From: Tethya wilhelma
Taxonomy: Eukaryota > Porifera > Demospongiae > Tethyida > Tethyidae
Length of the DNA stretch: 64,000 nt
Direction of reading: 5' to 3'
NCBI GenBank assembly: GCA_964030475.1
Contig: CAXIPT010000003.1
Span: 11,129,763-11,193,762, forward strand
In this document: positions 21,998-34,900 of the stretch, in pieces
How positions within the stretch are numbered: the first letter of the stretch is position 1
Layout: each line of letters begins with the position of its first letter
Notes under the pieces: generated by a model
Database searches by the model: none
The model's input: only the letters and a program-made list of their open reading frames with translations
Told to the model about the DNA's origin: nothing
Made by a program: the position numbers and the translations under genes

Positions 21998-24900
21998 CTT
22001 CTCCGGGATGTCTATTTTAGCTCCATGACTCAACAGAACCTCAACTATGTCCTTGAGTCCTTTAAAACAAGCAAATGTGAGTGGGGTGGTACCATCCTGT
22101 AGAGTGAGTGGAATCAATATATATAATTCATGAGTGAATGAGTAAAGAACACTATCACAAGGAACCAACACTTGCAACAAAATCACAACCATCAGGAAAG
22201 TCGTTAGACCATGTGTACAGTGTAATAACATGCATGGGCTTGAATGCATAATACTGAACACATCTTCAGTGCATGACTTGTACTAAAATCTTTACTCTCA
22301 AAGGATCTATTCCAAAAACATTGGCATAAACCATGCATACACCATAAATGCATGGATATATGGTATACATGCACATGGACCTAGATACGCTCACAAATTT
22401 GGGGGGCTTCTAATGCTGATGAAGATGAAATCACCTTGCTTGGAAGGTCCACTTCAATGGAACACAATGTGTAATTCTTGACAATGAGTAAACCAGTTCA
22501 TAAACACTCCCACAAACAACAGCTATGGATGAGCTACCACTACAGGAAATAGGCACCATATGATGTGAGGATTGAAACTAGTAATCAGACCTTGATTGCA
22601 TGTACTCATACGATCGTCACACAATACACATAATATTATCAGAAGAATACTAGACATGCCATGGAGCTCAAAGACACTCCAACAAAATATCAACCATTGT
22701 GAACCATGACTTAATCACTAATGCTTAATCGCTATTTCTTCAGCCAGTCAGGCTGGCAAGCAACTCTCCTGGAAGATCCAGGAGTTTCAAAGGCACTCTA
22801 ATACAGTTAGTCTGGAAACCAGTTTCAATTCGTGTCCCTAACCAGAGGACTGGTGTCTTGATGGGCAGCAATTGGAACTCCATTGCTCCTGCCCCTGGCA
22901 CTGGCTCTTTGGCAAGCAGGAATAAGAGAAGGAACCCTCCTTCTCGTCAACGAAGGAGTGCTAAACGTTAAGCTAAGTTTCAGTCTGGATCGGAAGCATT
23001 CTTCTACTGACGCACCAGTTGAGCAAGTGCATGGCTTCTGATGAGAAGCATTCTACTATTGCGGATTTACCAGCTGAGTCAGTGGTTTCTGCAAGATTAC
23101 TCAGTCCTGAACCTACATTTTCTACTACTGTGAGACAGCATAGCTGCTGTGATAATGTTGGAGTAACTGTTGACGACACTACTGCTGATGATATGCTTCA
23201 CTGTGACCCTACTGATTTCTTCTCTTGCACTGGAGTTGTCCAACTCTCACAACATATAGAGTATGAAGTGAACATTGATAATGCTGGGCTGTGCTACACT
23301 AAGTCTGATGGTTCAAACAAGTGGATCCCTGTTGTGGCTTACCGTCATGGTTGTCTAAGTGAGTTTAGTCTGTTTGATGTGGAGGATCTTCCCAAGAATG
23401 TTTCATTTCAGCTTTTAAATGGTAGTCCTCATTTGTGTACTACATTTGTTCATTCAAGCTCTGGATCAATTTCAACTCCTATTGCTAAGAGAACAAGATC
23501 TAGACTTAAAGTATATAGTTTGTTGCTTGTTTTCTTGTGTATTTTTGTTCATTCATTTGTTTGTGTGTTTTGATTTGTTTTCGTCTCTATTTGTTCTTGT
23601 TTGACCCTGTACATTAGTTTATTGCTCCTCTTGATGGATTGTGAAATTACAATTACAATTACAATTACATTGTATGGTTGGTGTGGTGATGGAATATGGG
23701 TTGGAACAATTTACTGCATGTTGACACCAGAAAACTTCACTGTCTTTGAAGAATGAAATATCTTGTCATACGTACCTTGTTTTGTGCATTGACCTTTGCA
23801 CCTCTCTCTATTAACAGCTTCACAGTGTCCAGATGTCCTCCTGCACTTGCATCAGTAAGAGGATAGTTACCAGACACAGTCTGAATGAGAACGAACAGAC
23901 ACTGAAATGGTGTACAAAGAGAATTGATATTGTTATTAAAAATACAGTGGTTTGATGATTGACATTGGCTCCATGGTCAATGAGCAGTCTTGCCACATCT
24001 GTTCTACCATCAGCAGATGCAGCCCAAAGAGGAGTTTTACCATCCTGTGGAGTGAGAACACCACAACATGAACAGAAGACTAACAACAATGACTAGTGTT
24101 TAAACTGGAGAGGATCATTCCATTCATCAATCACTTCAAATTCCTCACAACCATCTTTTATGGGTGTGTACAATAGTGGGGGACATGTTCATGAATATTC
24201 ATAAGCACTACCAAGTGGGAAGCTAGATCAGTGTGACAGAGTAGGATCAGAGGTTGGGAGGACACAATGTGGATGGGTGCACTACGTAATGGAACACGAA
24301 CAATCAGAGAGATTGGGCTAGTGGAAACACTCATCTCAAAATGCATGTCACATGTACTTTACTTTCTTGCCAACATGGAATACAGTGCATGCGAGTGTAA
24401 CCTATCATCATAATCCATTCCCTGCTACACTATCATCATCACCACACAGACACTGACAGACACTATACACATGTATTTTCTACACATCCTTCACAGCAAA
24501 AGGACCCTCTCTGTTGTGGCACATTCCTTCAATCACTATACATATCACATACACTCACCTTGTTTGGGAGGTCCACTTCAGCTCCATGATTCAACAGAAC
24601 CTCCACTATGTCCTTGTGTCCTTTCTGACTAGCCATAAAGAGTGGGGTCCTACCATCCTGTAGTGAATGAAACAAAACATAAATATTCATGAGTGAATGA
24701 GTAAAGAACACTACCACAAGGCACCAAACTCTCATACCACAAAATCACAAGCATGCAATCTAATCAGGCAAATTATAATTATGTAGTCAGACCAAACTAC
24801 AAGAGTGTCTGAGTCCTCTTAAGCCTCATCCTGGGGAGTCCTCTCTCATAATACAGTGAGGAACTTAAGAATGGCACACACAATCATTCTTGTGAACTGG

Positions 24901-27350
24901 CTATTCAATGCATGGTGCACAATCTGTGCAACTCTTTTCACTCCACTGATTGACACAACCTGTACACAATCTTTGCTGACCATGCTAGCAGGTCCATGCA
25001 TGGGCACACATGCAGTATTGGGGAATGGGAAATTATTTGTTTTACCTTGTCTTGGAGGTCCACTTCTGCTCCATGATTCAACAGAACCTCCACTATGTCC
25101 TTGTGTCCTTCCTGACTAGCAAGACAGAGGGGAGTGGCACCACCCTGTAGTGAATGGAACACAATGTGTAATTCTTGACAATGAGTAAACCAGTTCATAA
25201 ACACTCCCACAAACAACAGCTATGGATGAGCTACCACTACAGGAAATAGGCACCATATGATGTGAGGATTGAAACTAGTAATCAGACATTGATTGCATGT
25301 ACTCATAGGATCGTCACACAATACACATAATATTATCAGAAGAATACTAGACATGCCATGGTGCTCAAAGACACTCCTAACAAAATATCAACCATTGTGA
25401 ACTATGACTTAATCTGTTCATACACTAATGGTTGGTGTGGTGATGTAATGTGGGTTGGAATAATTAATTTTATTGTTGATGCAAATCTAAACTACATTTT
25501 CTTTTAAGAAATATTCTTGGTTTTTAGTGGAGGGACAGCCATAATGAAATATTTTTAGATCCCTCATTGAAGAGTACCTGATGCTTATACCTTGTTCTGT
25601 CCATTGACGTTAGCACCTCTGTCAATCAACAACTTGACAGTGTCCAGATGACCTATAGCACTGGGTTCTAACAGAGGAGGGTAACCAACATCATCCTGTA
25701 TGTGAGTATATATGTACATGTGAAGTTATGAACATGTTGTCAAATTAAAGACTGATATACAGTACTTTTTTTACTGAGAATCAATACATGTACCAAAACT
25801 TTTAGCAGGAAATATTGACATTTTTCTCCACAGAACGTAAAATAAAAATTTTGACAAATTTGAATTTAACAATTTGTGCGTGTACATATATTACATTCAT
25901 ATACAGCATCCAGAATATTGGCAGATTTAAATTTGACGATTTGAACTTTGACCGTCAAACCATTGAATTAAAATCCCTGTCAATATTTCTGGCTATACTG
26001 TAACTCCTGAAATGTGTAAAGAAAAACTACATGCACATTTAGATGACTTACATTTGTTGGTCTGTTGACATCAGCTCCGTGGTCTATCAACAATGCTGCA
26101 ATGGCAGTGTGACCATAATGACATGCAATCCACAGAGGAGTTGCACCTCTCTGTGGGGGAAACAAGAGAGAGAGTTTAGACATGCCACGCCCATCAGGGC
26201 ACCCTAACATTCACTGTCAATGCTTATCATGACTGGTATAGCAACTTTACTTTACCTCATCCTCAATGTCAACATCACTCTCATTAGCTAGGAGTGTCTT
26301 GGTCACCTCAGTGTACCCTCTACAAACAGCCTCAATGAGAGGAATGGGACACTGAAAATGAAACAAACAACTGATAACAACAGAGAGAGCATCACTAACA
26401 CCCACTGGCCAGGTGCCACTACAAGTACCTAGCATACAAAGTTTGAATGAACCAACGAGTACAACCACCAAACAGCCAATGCTACACATGTGCATGCAAC
26501 TAACTGGCCACTTGCAACTTCACTGACAATCAATAGATTTAGATGGACCATTGGTATAGAGTAGCTATGAACCTGGGAGGTAAAGGACTAGGATTTACCT
26601 TTAGAAGACTCTGATAGCTCCTCATAGTGATCCCATCTACACTGATGGCCCTCAAAGAAGGTTGGCTGAAGGAGAAAGAACTCACAAAGCTGGTTGTGAG
26701 GACTCGATCGAGGGACATTGTGACAACGAGGCTGCCTGGAGACGCCCCATGGAGTTGGAAATCCAGTGGCTGTAGATCTGATGAACGAGCTATTTCTCTA
26801 CGGAACTCCAGTAGATCAGCTAGGGTGCACTGATGGGGGCTGATGTTGAGGGTGGTCACCACTGTGCTGAAGTCAGGGGGGATGTTCCTCTCAAAGGCGG
26901 TGTAGTTGAAGACGGTCGTAATTTTACAAAAATGTTGCAAGTCTTTCACGTAGATTGACATTTCTTCTTTAAGATCAGAGCTCCCAAAGTTATTTATGAT
27001 TGTCTCTAAGAGTTCGCAATTTAGATAGTTCCAGAATTTGCTGAACTTAGCAAGAATCAAGGAGACACTTTCAGCTTTTAAGACACTCTCTGGTGAAAAT
27101 GTACTTGGAACAAGCTGTTTCAAGTCTGGGAGAAAAGCCACATCAAGACGGAAGGAGTCTAGAAATTCAGGATCCTGTGCTTCTTTCTTCACACAAGACT
27201 TGACTGTTTTCTTCACAATGTCTGAAAATCTTTTCTTTAAGCCAGCAATTACTTTTAACTGAGGCTGTCGTTGGGGTCCTCCTGTGGCCAAATTACTAGT
27301 GGCCTCACCAGCTGACTGCTGCTGGGCCTGGACCTCCTGAAGACACTCAC
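21998..27350 (-). CDS. Gene 3: helical domain plus ankyrin repeats, first exon missing
   Basis: Minus-strand exons: 27350-26599 (752 bp, same phases as its paralogues), then ankyrin exons 26351-26256, 26150-26052, 25695-25591, 25144-25046, 24657-24559, 24044-23946, 23880-23776 and 22096-21998. Order, sizes and phases match gene 2 exon for exon, except that the exon equivalent to 15709-15807 is reduced to a 22 bp remnant at 22456-22435. Exon 2 is closest to gene 1 in its 5' half and distinct in its last 60 residues. No CARD-like first exon is found between 27361 and 32 kb; repeats and a single N at 28205 lie there instead, so the gene is either headless or misassembled. After 21998 the frame reads K-V-Y-M-stop, a possible natural end. 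Confidence 0.7.
22435..22456 (-). pseudogene. Remnant of a deleted ankyrin exon in gene 3
   Basis: The last 22 bp of the exon (TGAAGTGGACCTTCCAAGC region) and its donor survive. The sequence jumps straight from that to the TGTTCCAT stretch that normally lies 10-20 bp before the acceptor, so the acceptor and about 77 bp of exon were deleted. Skipping it keeps the frame because every neighbour is phase 0. Confidence 0.75.
22720..23672 (+). mobile_element. Probable 5'-truncated retroposon with an ATTACA tail
   Basis: It interrupts the gene 3 intron that is continuous elsewhere (compare 25395-25440). It ends in tandem ATTACA units (about 23645-23671), the kind of 3' microsatellite tail left by some non-LTR retrotransposons. 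The plus strand has an open frame at 23019-23573 (about 180 aa, reading WIPVVAYRHGCLSEFSLFDV in part) that I do not recognise. Upstream, an Arg-rich stretch at 22920-22970 is in another frame. No reverse transcriptase motif is seen. Confidence 0.55.
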
Positions 27351-27360
27351 CTGAAAAGGT

Positions 27361-27953
27361 CAAAGGACAAAAAAAAAACAAGCATAATGAAGGCACCAAG
27401 GTGCATAACCCTTGGTGCGGGGTACATACTGAATCTTATAAGTATTTTGATGGTATATTTGATATATTATAGTAGTTTGTTGTGTATAGTCTAGTATTAT
27501 ATTGTTATTTCTGTATAATGTAGTTGGATGAGTGTGTATCAATAAGCTAGTCTGCAGCAATGCTATGGGACTCGCTCAGGCTCGCCCCTCATGCTTGCCC
27601 CAAAATTTTAACAGGATGAATGGGTGTGGCCTCGAAGCTTAGCTCAGATAGGCTGAAAGCCTCAGATTTCAGAAACTATAGGCTTTTGTTGCTTTTTAAA
27701 AGGACCTCAGGCCATTTCATATCAGTAGCTAAGCTTCTATACTGTCTATACTATGAAGCTCGCTCAGGCTCGTCCCCCAAAATTATGGGTGTGGCCTCGA
27801 AGCTTAGCGCTCAGAGAGGCTGAAAAGCTTCATATCTCAGGAACTACACGCTTTTGTTGAATTCTTTGTGTAATTTTTTTAGATAATCTCGATTATTTTA
27901 CCTTGGTATGCCGCTTTTGAAGAGTGGAGCTGCCGTTTTTGAGATATAGTTGG

Positions 27954-28011
<58 letters not shown>

Positions 28012-28204
28012 AAACGACTACCATAACTCCTGCTGCGCATGCGCACCAAGGGTTAACAATTATTATTCTTGTACTAATACTCAATGCTGGAGTAGCTTCG
28101 TACCCAGGCTCTCTCCTTTGACCTTGCACTAACGGCAAGGAAAGAGAGAGCCTGGGACCCACGTCACGCACATGACTCTACAGGTAGAACGCTAGTAGAA
28201 CACA
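27361..28204. repeat. Repeat block upstream of gene 3: duplicated hairpins and an AC microsatellite
   Basis: A block reading GGGTGTGGCCTCGAAGCTTA occurs at about 27622 and again at about 27783, each preceded by GCTCAGGCTCG. AC repeats run from about 27955 to 28008. A 50 bp hairpin with CCCAGGCTCTCTCC arms lies at 28107-28158. No gene is seen, and the expected gene 3 first exon is not here. Confidence 0.6.
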
Positions 28205-28205
28205 N

Positions 28206-29300
28206 CTCACCAAGTGATGTTTCTACTCTTAAACAGAAGCTCACAAATCGACTATCTGTACTTACATCACAGATCCAGTCCTGTCAGAGTTTTTCGACAC
28301 TAAAAGCTATTGAGATACACTTATTAGCAGCAAGTAGTGCAGCAAAAATACAAGAATCACCGTGTTCAACCAACAATTCCTTTGTTGAAAGTATACACAA
28401 GCCTACTAATACAAAAGTAACACCTCAAAGACCATTTCATTCAACCAAAAATAAGTCAAAGAAATCTTGTGTAAAACTTGCCAAACCATCTCAGAAAGAT
28501 AAGGATATAATTTGCTCTCAACTGGCTGACAAGACTCTCTACATAAATAAGCAAGTACCCAAAACAAATGGCACCCTTGAGGAAGACAAGAGTAAGCTGG
28601 TAATAATTATAACATATTAATCTTATATTGCTACTCTCTTATATTAGGGATATTGCAATACTGCTGCAAATCAATTGATATTGTAAAGCGTGCAACTAGT
28701 GGTGGTGCTTGTGTTGACATTGATGACATGGAGGATGAACTACAGGATGATTTAATAGATGTAAAAGTGTCTTGCATTAGAAAATATCTAACTGAAAATG
28801 CCTGGAGCAAGCTTTTACAACAATGTAAGCTACAGTAGTTGACATACTGAGAAAATACAACTGCCTAATAGCTAATTTCATTGCACTGTAGGGAATGGAA
28901 AGCGAAACGAGTGGAAATGTGCCAAATGTTCTACAATCACTTCCACTATAAATATGATCATGTGTGATGGCTGTTCAACTTGGTTTCATTGGTAAGTTTA
29001 CAAGTTACTTTACACATCAAACAACTAACCTTACTTCTCTACTGTGTAGGTCATGTGCTGCAATTGCAAAAGAGCCTGAGGGTGACTGGTACTGTCAATC
29101 TTGTTGTCCCCCTACAAAAAGAAGAAAATAGCCTAATTGTGATAAACACATACTCGTCTTACTTATCTTATCTTACTATGGCCAGTTGACTTCACACGTT
29201 GTTTGAATTTTTGAAAGAATATAGTACGTACTCGAGTAGCATGCACGTGAAGTTGAAGGGTCAAAGGTCATTGGAAACATTCCTGCATTTAGTCGCTTTG
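28206..29300 (+). pseudogene. 3' end of a second copy of the USP-Ulp1 MULE
   Basis: Nearly identical to 49472-50616. It has the tail of the transposase exon, the exon ending in LLQQ, and both PHD-finger exons (WKCAKC, MIMCDGCSTWFHW, GDWYCQSCC), ending at the same stop and the same CATTTAGTCGCTTT terminus. It starts abruptly after the N at 28205, with nothing of the 5' seven kilobases. A 13-bp stretch near the 3' end differs from the other copy. Its right flank is MITE family A sequence, matching the left flank of the full copy at 41599. Confidence 0.85.
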
Positions 29301-30076
29301 CTTTCTGACTGATTTACTTGAAAAGCATTTCCAAAGAACCAGAATGTTTTGAGCCAACTTTGACAGCACAAAGTAACTCTTTTACATAGGTGCTACATTC
29401 CTTGATACTCGTTAACATCACAAATAAGCCTAAACAAAGACTAAAATGCTTTCAAACTGAGAGTATAAATTCATGTACTTCAATGTAGCCATTTGCAGGT
29501 AGAATTCAAAGGTCATTGATTATCCACGTGGTATTTAATACGCATGCGCATTAGCTGCTCTAGCAGACAAGGCTGCTACTCAGATAACTCAAGCTTTTGT
29601 AGGGACTAACCAGTCTCTGAGGGTCTCCTCACTACTATAGTGTTGAAAAAAGTGAATAAACAAGTAGTAAAATTTTCAAAAAAAAATAAGCAGTGTAGGA
29701 ATAGGCAATGCTGTAAAAAGTATTGGAGCAAGGAATGATGGTCTCAATTTCGACACATGACTACTTCATTTTTTGTGCCCAAGTCTTGGCTGGTAGCCTA
29801 GTCCTTCATGCTATACTTTATTTCACTTTTTAGCTAAGCGATAAGATTCGCAAGAATTTGAACCATTATAATATGTGATAAAATGCGATACTGAAAAGCT
29901 ACTCAAGTACAGATCACCCTTTGAACCATATACAACAATTAGCTATGAGGGATCAAAAATGAAAATGAAGTAGTCATGTGCCGAAATTGAGACCATCATT
30001 CCTTGTTCCAATACTTTTACAGCATTGCCCATTCCTACACTGCTTATTTTTTTGAAATTTTTACTACTTTATAGAT
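29301..30076 (+). mobile_element. MITE family A, right half
   Basis: It starts CTTTCTGACTGATTTACTTG, exactly where the family consensus would continue from the left half that ends at 41598. It includes both arms of the long hairpin (29690-29775 and 29960-30076) around GTAGGAATRGGC. Confidence 0.8.
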
Positions 30077-30679
30077 ATGGGCTCCTAAAACAAAGGTGCT
30101 CTGTTCTTCTGAACGCAGTTTGACAAAGGGAAAGTGTTTGAAGAACATCAGTAGGGCTGGAGTAGGTGGTTGATCATGACGATGAAGATTTTCTACTATA
30201 TATGTCCAGGTGATTGTCCACTGTAAAATTATGATCTCTTCCTTCACTCACTGAACGAATTGTCCATGCTGAAATATGGAAGGCATGATTTACCATAGCT
30301 GATCATTGTACGTGTCAAGCATAGACCTCTGATACAAGCATTTCAGTGTCAAAGGTGTATGCAGTGTATGTGTAGTCTGGGCCGCTCTGTGTATACGTAG
30401 GCGGATCAGCGTAAGGGGTCTTAGCCGAAGTATAGTATCTATGATCAGACTATGTAGTGTATGCGTACAATGTTTGTAATCTCATGATGGTGTATATATA
30501 ATATTATGTCTTGTTACTGTAGGTGTTCCNCTTGAAATCATAGAAGTTGTGTACGCCAATCATTGACAGTATACGTTGGCTAGCTAAGTTGGGTAAAGTA
30601 TAAGCAGTCAACTTAGGCAATGTTGTTTAGTTAACACTCAAAATCCTAATAGGCTAGATTGCAAGACTTGGGCATAACT
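30077..30679. other. Intergenic, no gene seen
   Basis: Repeat-derived sequence with a single N at 30530. A short TGTATGCGT/TACGTAGGCGG stretch is not recognised. Confidence 0.4.
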
Positions 30680-30938
30680 GATTGTGACATGCATTCCTTG
30701 TTTCCTTACTTTTACAGCACTGCCCATTCCTACCCTGCTCATTTTATGAAATTTTTACTACTTGTTTATTCACTTTTTTTAACACTAAAGAGTGTGGAGA
30801 CTATCAGTTACTGGTTAGTCCCTACCAACAGCTTGAGTAAGCAGTAAAAGTTAGAGCAAGCTAATGCGCATGCGCATCAAATGCCACGTGATGACCTTTG
30901 AACTCTACCAAAAGATGGCTGTTTATATATCATACGTA
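30680..30938 (-). mobile_element. MITE family A fragment, inverted
   Basis: It contains CACTGCCCATTCCTACC, GAAATTTTTACTACTTG, CTGGTTAGTCCCTACC and the GCGCATGCGCAT and CCACGTG blocks in the order of an inverted family A copy, with the end cut by the element at 30939. Confidence 0.7.
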
Positions 30939-31524
30939 CACAGTAAAAACAACCGTGTCAATTATTTGTCCATTTTTTGACACACCTACATACATGTCAA
31001 CTTTGAACTGTGTTGAAACAGCATGCACGTCATCAGTCAAGTGTGTCATATTATTGCTTGCTTTTTCTGCGCTAAAATTTTACTTTTCTTGATAAAAACA
31101 ATTTTGAATCACAAAGAAAATACTTCAGAACTGAAACAACATCAGCAAATATGAATACTGACAGTGGTATCCATGAATAGAATACTTAGACAAATAAGAA
31201 ACCATATAGAGTCAGCACACTTGACTTCATCATCTTGCCAGGCTTGAACAAACTTCATGAGGTAGGTCTGGTGAAAGCCTAATAAATAGATAAAAATCAA
31301 GGCTTATAACAAACAAGAGGACTCAGCATAAAGCCGAATTTTGACTGACCTTCAGATTCTGAGGGGGTTACAACTGAGATTACTGCAGGACCGTGAAAAC
31401 ACCATGATTTCAAGCTTCTTGTTGTTAGATTCACAGGCGCTGTAACTGTACTTCGTCTTTGGCACGTCTACAATCTTTCATCTGGCAAAACAAATCAAAG
31501 TTTTATTTACAAACTTTCATCACA

Positions 31525-31805
31525 GGGGGTGGCGACTCCCATATGTACTGTACTTGGAGCCGTGACCGCGGTCAAGATGACGGTCAACGGTCAAAATGAG
31601 ATTTTAGTGCTGGTCAACGGTCAAGATGAAATTTAGACGATCGAAGTTGGTAAAGGTCGTCAGTCAAGCGCGAATTTCGCCGCTAAGTCAACGGTCAAAA
31701 TCAAATTTTAGTCTCGGTCAACGGTCAAAATGGAAATTTTGGGCGGTCAAGATCTTGACCGCGGTCGCGGCTCCAAGTACAGTACATATGGGAGTCGCCA
31801 CCCCC
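31525..31805. mobile_element. Short fold-back MITE made of GGTCAA repeats
   Basis: Perfect outer arms GGGGGTGGCGACTCCCATAT and its complement, extending about 40 bp. The inside is several copies of CGGTCAACGGTCAAAATG-like units plus the palindrome-like GACCGCGGTC. Flanks TTCATCACA and TGCATCACA form an imperfect 9-bp duplication. The empty site is at about 13338-13348 in the paralogous element. Confidence 0.85.
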
Positions 31806-31957
31806 TGCATCACACCACAAAAAAGTTGATATCTTACTTCTTACCGTAAATTCCATCTTCTAACAACTCTAGCGTTTCTCTTTTTGTAGAAATAACTCCT
31901 CACAACTCATTTAACAGTCTTTTTTCTTGTCTTCACAAAAAAAAAAAGTTCTCTTTG

Positions 31958-34900
31958 CAGTCTACACTAAGACCCGGGTATCGACCGTGATCGAAATCAT
32001 GTACTTTGGCCACTCCTACAAACAGCAAATTTCGTAATATTTCGTATGCTGCAACTTCACGTGAATATCACAACGTAATAATTTGTAATAAATGAAATTT
32101 AATGAATGCGATATGCGAATACAGCACGTGGTAGATATTTATCTAAGTACAGTTGAGTTTTCGAGAGAGTTTCTTGGTCGCTGCCTGTATCCTTCAACTT
32201 CACTCCTCACCTGAAGAGTCGTCTGTAGCACTGTCGATCTCCTGCTCTGCATCTAGCTCCAGAGAATTACCATCGTCCCACGTGATATTGACTTCACCAT
32301 TTTGAGCCGTATGCCATCCAAACTGTTCAAAGCTATGGAGGAAAGGACTCTGGACTGAAGGTACGCTAAGGCACAGTTTGAGAATGTAATTAGCTCTCTT
32401 GCAGTGTAATGATAGTGCACGCAGGGAGGGTATAAGCTTTAGCTCGTGAAGTTTGGTCACTTTCGGTGTGTGATATCCAACTTTAAGTATGAACTCATGC
32501 CATACATAGACGGGTGAATGAAAGGAGGTTGAGAAATTTATTGATGACAGCATTCTTTGTGCTTCTGAAGATTCAGGGTGGTTAGTGATGAGATTGAAAA
32601 TGTAGGAAGCGGATTTTGATCTGAAAAAAGCTTTGAATTTTGAAAAGTACACAGTTGTAACTAAACGTATCCAAGCTCCTTCATCGATCTCCTGAAATTC
32701 TCCACTCACCATTGTTAGAAAGCTTCCATCAGGGCACACAAATTCCATGTTAGCTATCAGGGTCTCAAGAAACTTGGTTTTGGTGCACCTATAAAATGAG
32801 CTCACATAATCACAACCAGTCAGCACATATAGTGCCACTAGTGAGAGTACGGGAAAGGACAGGGTTGACAAGATAGGGTGGTGAGCAATGAGTGATGTTG
32901 CTTCATGTATGTTTATGAAACTATCATTATTGCCCCTTTGGACATAGACTTGTTTTCCGTCCAGTTGTCTAGTTTCACATAAGCCCAGCCCGTACACCCA
33001 AGTATCTGTATCACTTGATACGATCAGGCAGTTGTTGGAGGGTGCATTTATACAATGGTGCCAGATTGCATAATCAGCTTCCCCATGCTCATTGGCACAA
33101 GAAGTGTGTGAATTCCCACGTTGCACTGTTGTAACTGAAGTTAGGGAAGGTGAATCAATAACAAGAGAAAAGTTAAAGTCTCTGGTGGAAACAATTCCTT
33201 GATGGTGGAATTTCATGGTCACATAGTTGATCAGATCGGCCTTGAAGCTTTGGCTGTTAGCTAGGCTTGCTGAGTATGCATTTCCATGTTGAATTTCTGA
33301 ATCACCTGTTACTACAGGTTCAACAGTGGAACCACGATGGCTTTTCGCTCGGGCATTATGGACTATCGATCTTGGTGGTGGAAGAAAGGCAGGTTTGTCA
33401 ATAACAATGTAGATGACTGAAGCATGATGGTGGAATACATACTTGGTAACAGTTTGTTGCCACAAGAGTTGAAAGTAGTCATTGAATGTATTGACTGATG
33501 GTGGAAGAGGCATGTGGAGGAAGTAAAGCAGGTCTATAATTACACTCAGGTCATGTGGTGGGGTAAGAAGAATTGGACATGAGGCTTGCAAGTACACTGC
33601 TTGGTTAAAATCCAGGCAAGTAGAAAGTGAATTTAGAAACTTACTCTTTTGGCTGGATCGCATGTTCCCATGAATATCAGCTATGGCTAGAGGGTATGGG
33701 GATGTCTGTGCTGTTATCCCATGAGATTGTAATATGGACATAGCATTCTTAGCTATGTTCATAAGCTCATTCTCTCTCTTCTTGCCCTCTCTAGCTGTTG
33801 ATGTCTTGTGAGTGAAAGTTTCTAGTTTCCTTGTACGTTTCCTTCGTTTCTTTTGGGAACTTGGTAGTGGTAGTACATACTCCTCCACGTATGAGCATAT
33901 CCGTTCACTCCCAACTCTTGAAATGCTTAGCAAGTCTTGTACATTGTTGGAGTCTAGTTTGTGTTCACTGCACAATATGTTTGACAGTGGCCTAGTTGAT
34001 GTGTCATTGAACAGTTGAACATCCTGCATTGAGTTTATCATGCGTGTTGTTCTCTGACATATGAATCGTTTCCGTTGTTCAGCTGGTTCTTTTTGTTTGT
34101 TTTGATAAATTAGAGATTCAAACCCTTTGACAACTTTGTCTAAGTAGGACATAAAGTTTAAAAGTTCCACTGTTCGAAAATGGGATGGTCGGGAGGTTAT
34201 TGTCTTCAATCTAAGATTGATGACGCTTTCGTGAGCTTCGTCCATGGCTAAATTGTGAAATGGCCGACCCTGTATACTCACAGTCCATTCTCCATCTAGA
34301 AATGCTTCAAGGATGTCGTCTGGTAGTGTAAGCATGTCCATTATTGCTGAACAACACATTGCTTCATACTTGTTGTGGTTGTAGGCAAATATTATTGGTA
34401 GCAGTGAACGTAGACAGGAATTTCTTAGTAACCAGTTGCCAGATCGTACTGAAAAGTAATATCCAACATAAGCAGTTAGAAACTGCATTGTTGATGCCCA
34501 GAATCTACCTGTTTGATCTTTGTTTGATTCAAGGGTAATGCCATGAAACCACTTAGTGAAGTCAGAGTATGTATTCAGACCAGGCTCATGCAATTCACTG
34601 TATGCCAATATTGCTTTTCTGAAGAGTGTTTCATGCAATGCTAGTAAGAGCATGTGAATTTCTTGCCATTGTGTTGGTAATTTCTTATGTCCACAGTCAT
34701 GAGACAATTGTTTTAGACCACCATCCCACAGAATGTCTCTAAGTATCTCAGCCGTTAATTGTAACATATGCCAGTCACCATGCAACACTATCATCCATGA
34801 ATATTGACCAGGGTACTTCCGCTGCAATTGTTTCATAATTTCATAGGTTTGCTGGTCACCAGCCATGGCCACTTTGTTTGGGTATCCTTCATCACCTATA

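Noticed and set aside
23638..23672. CRISPR-like or other spaced repeat array
   Set aside because: The ATTACA units are directly abutting and end a retroposon; no spaced direct-repeat arrays exist in the window.
27893..28171. Frames through the AC microsatellite, also at 18939-19202
   Set aside because: Dinucleotide repeats lack stops in several frames; no coding evidence.
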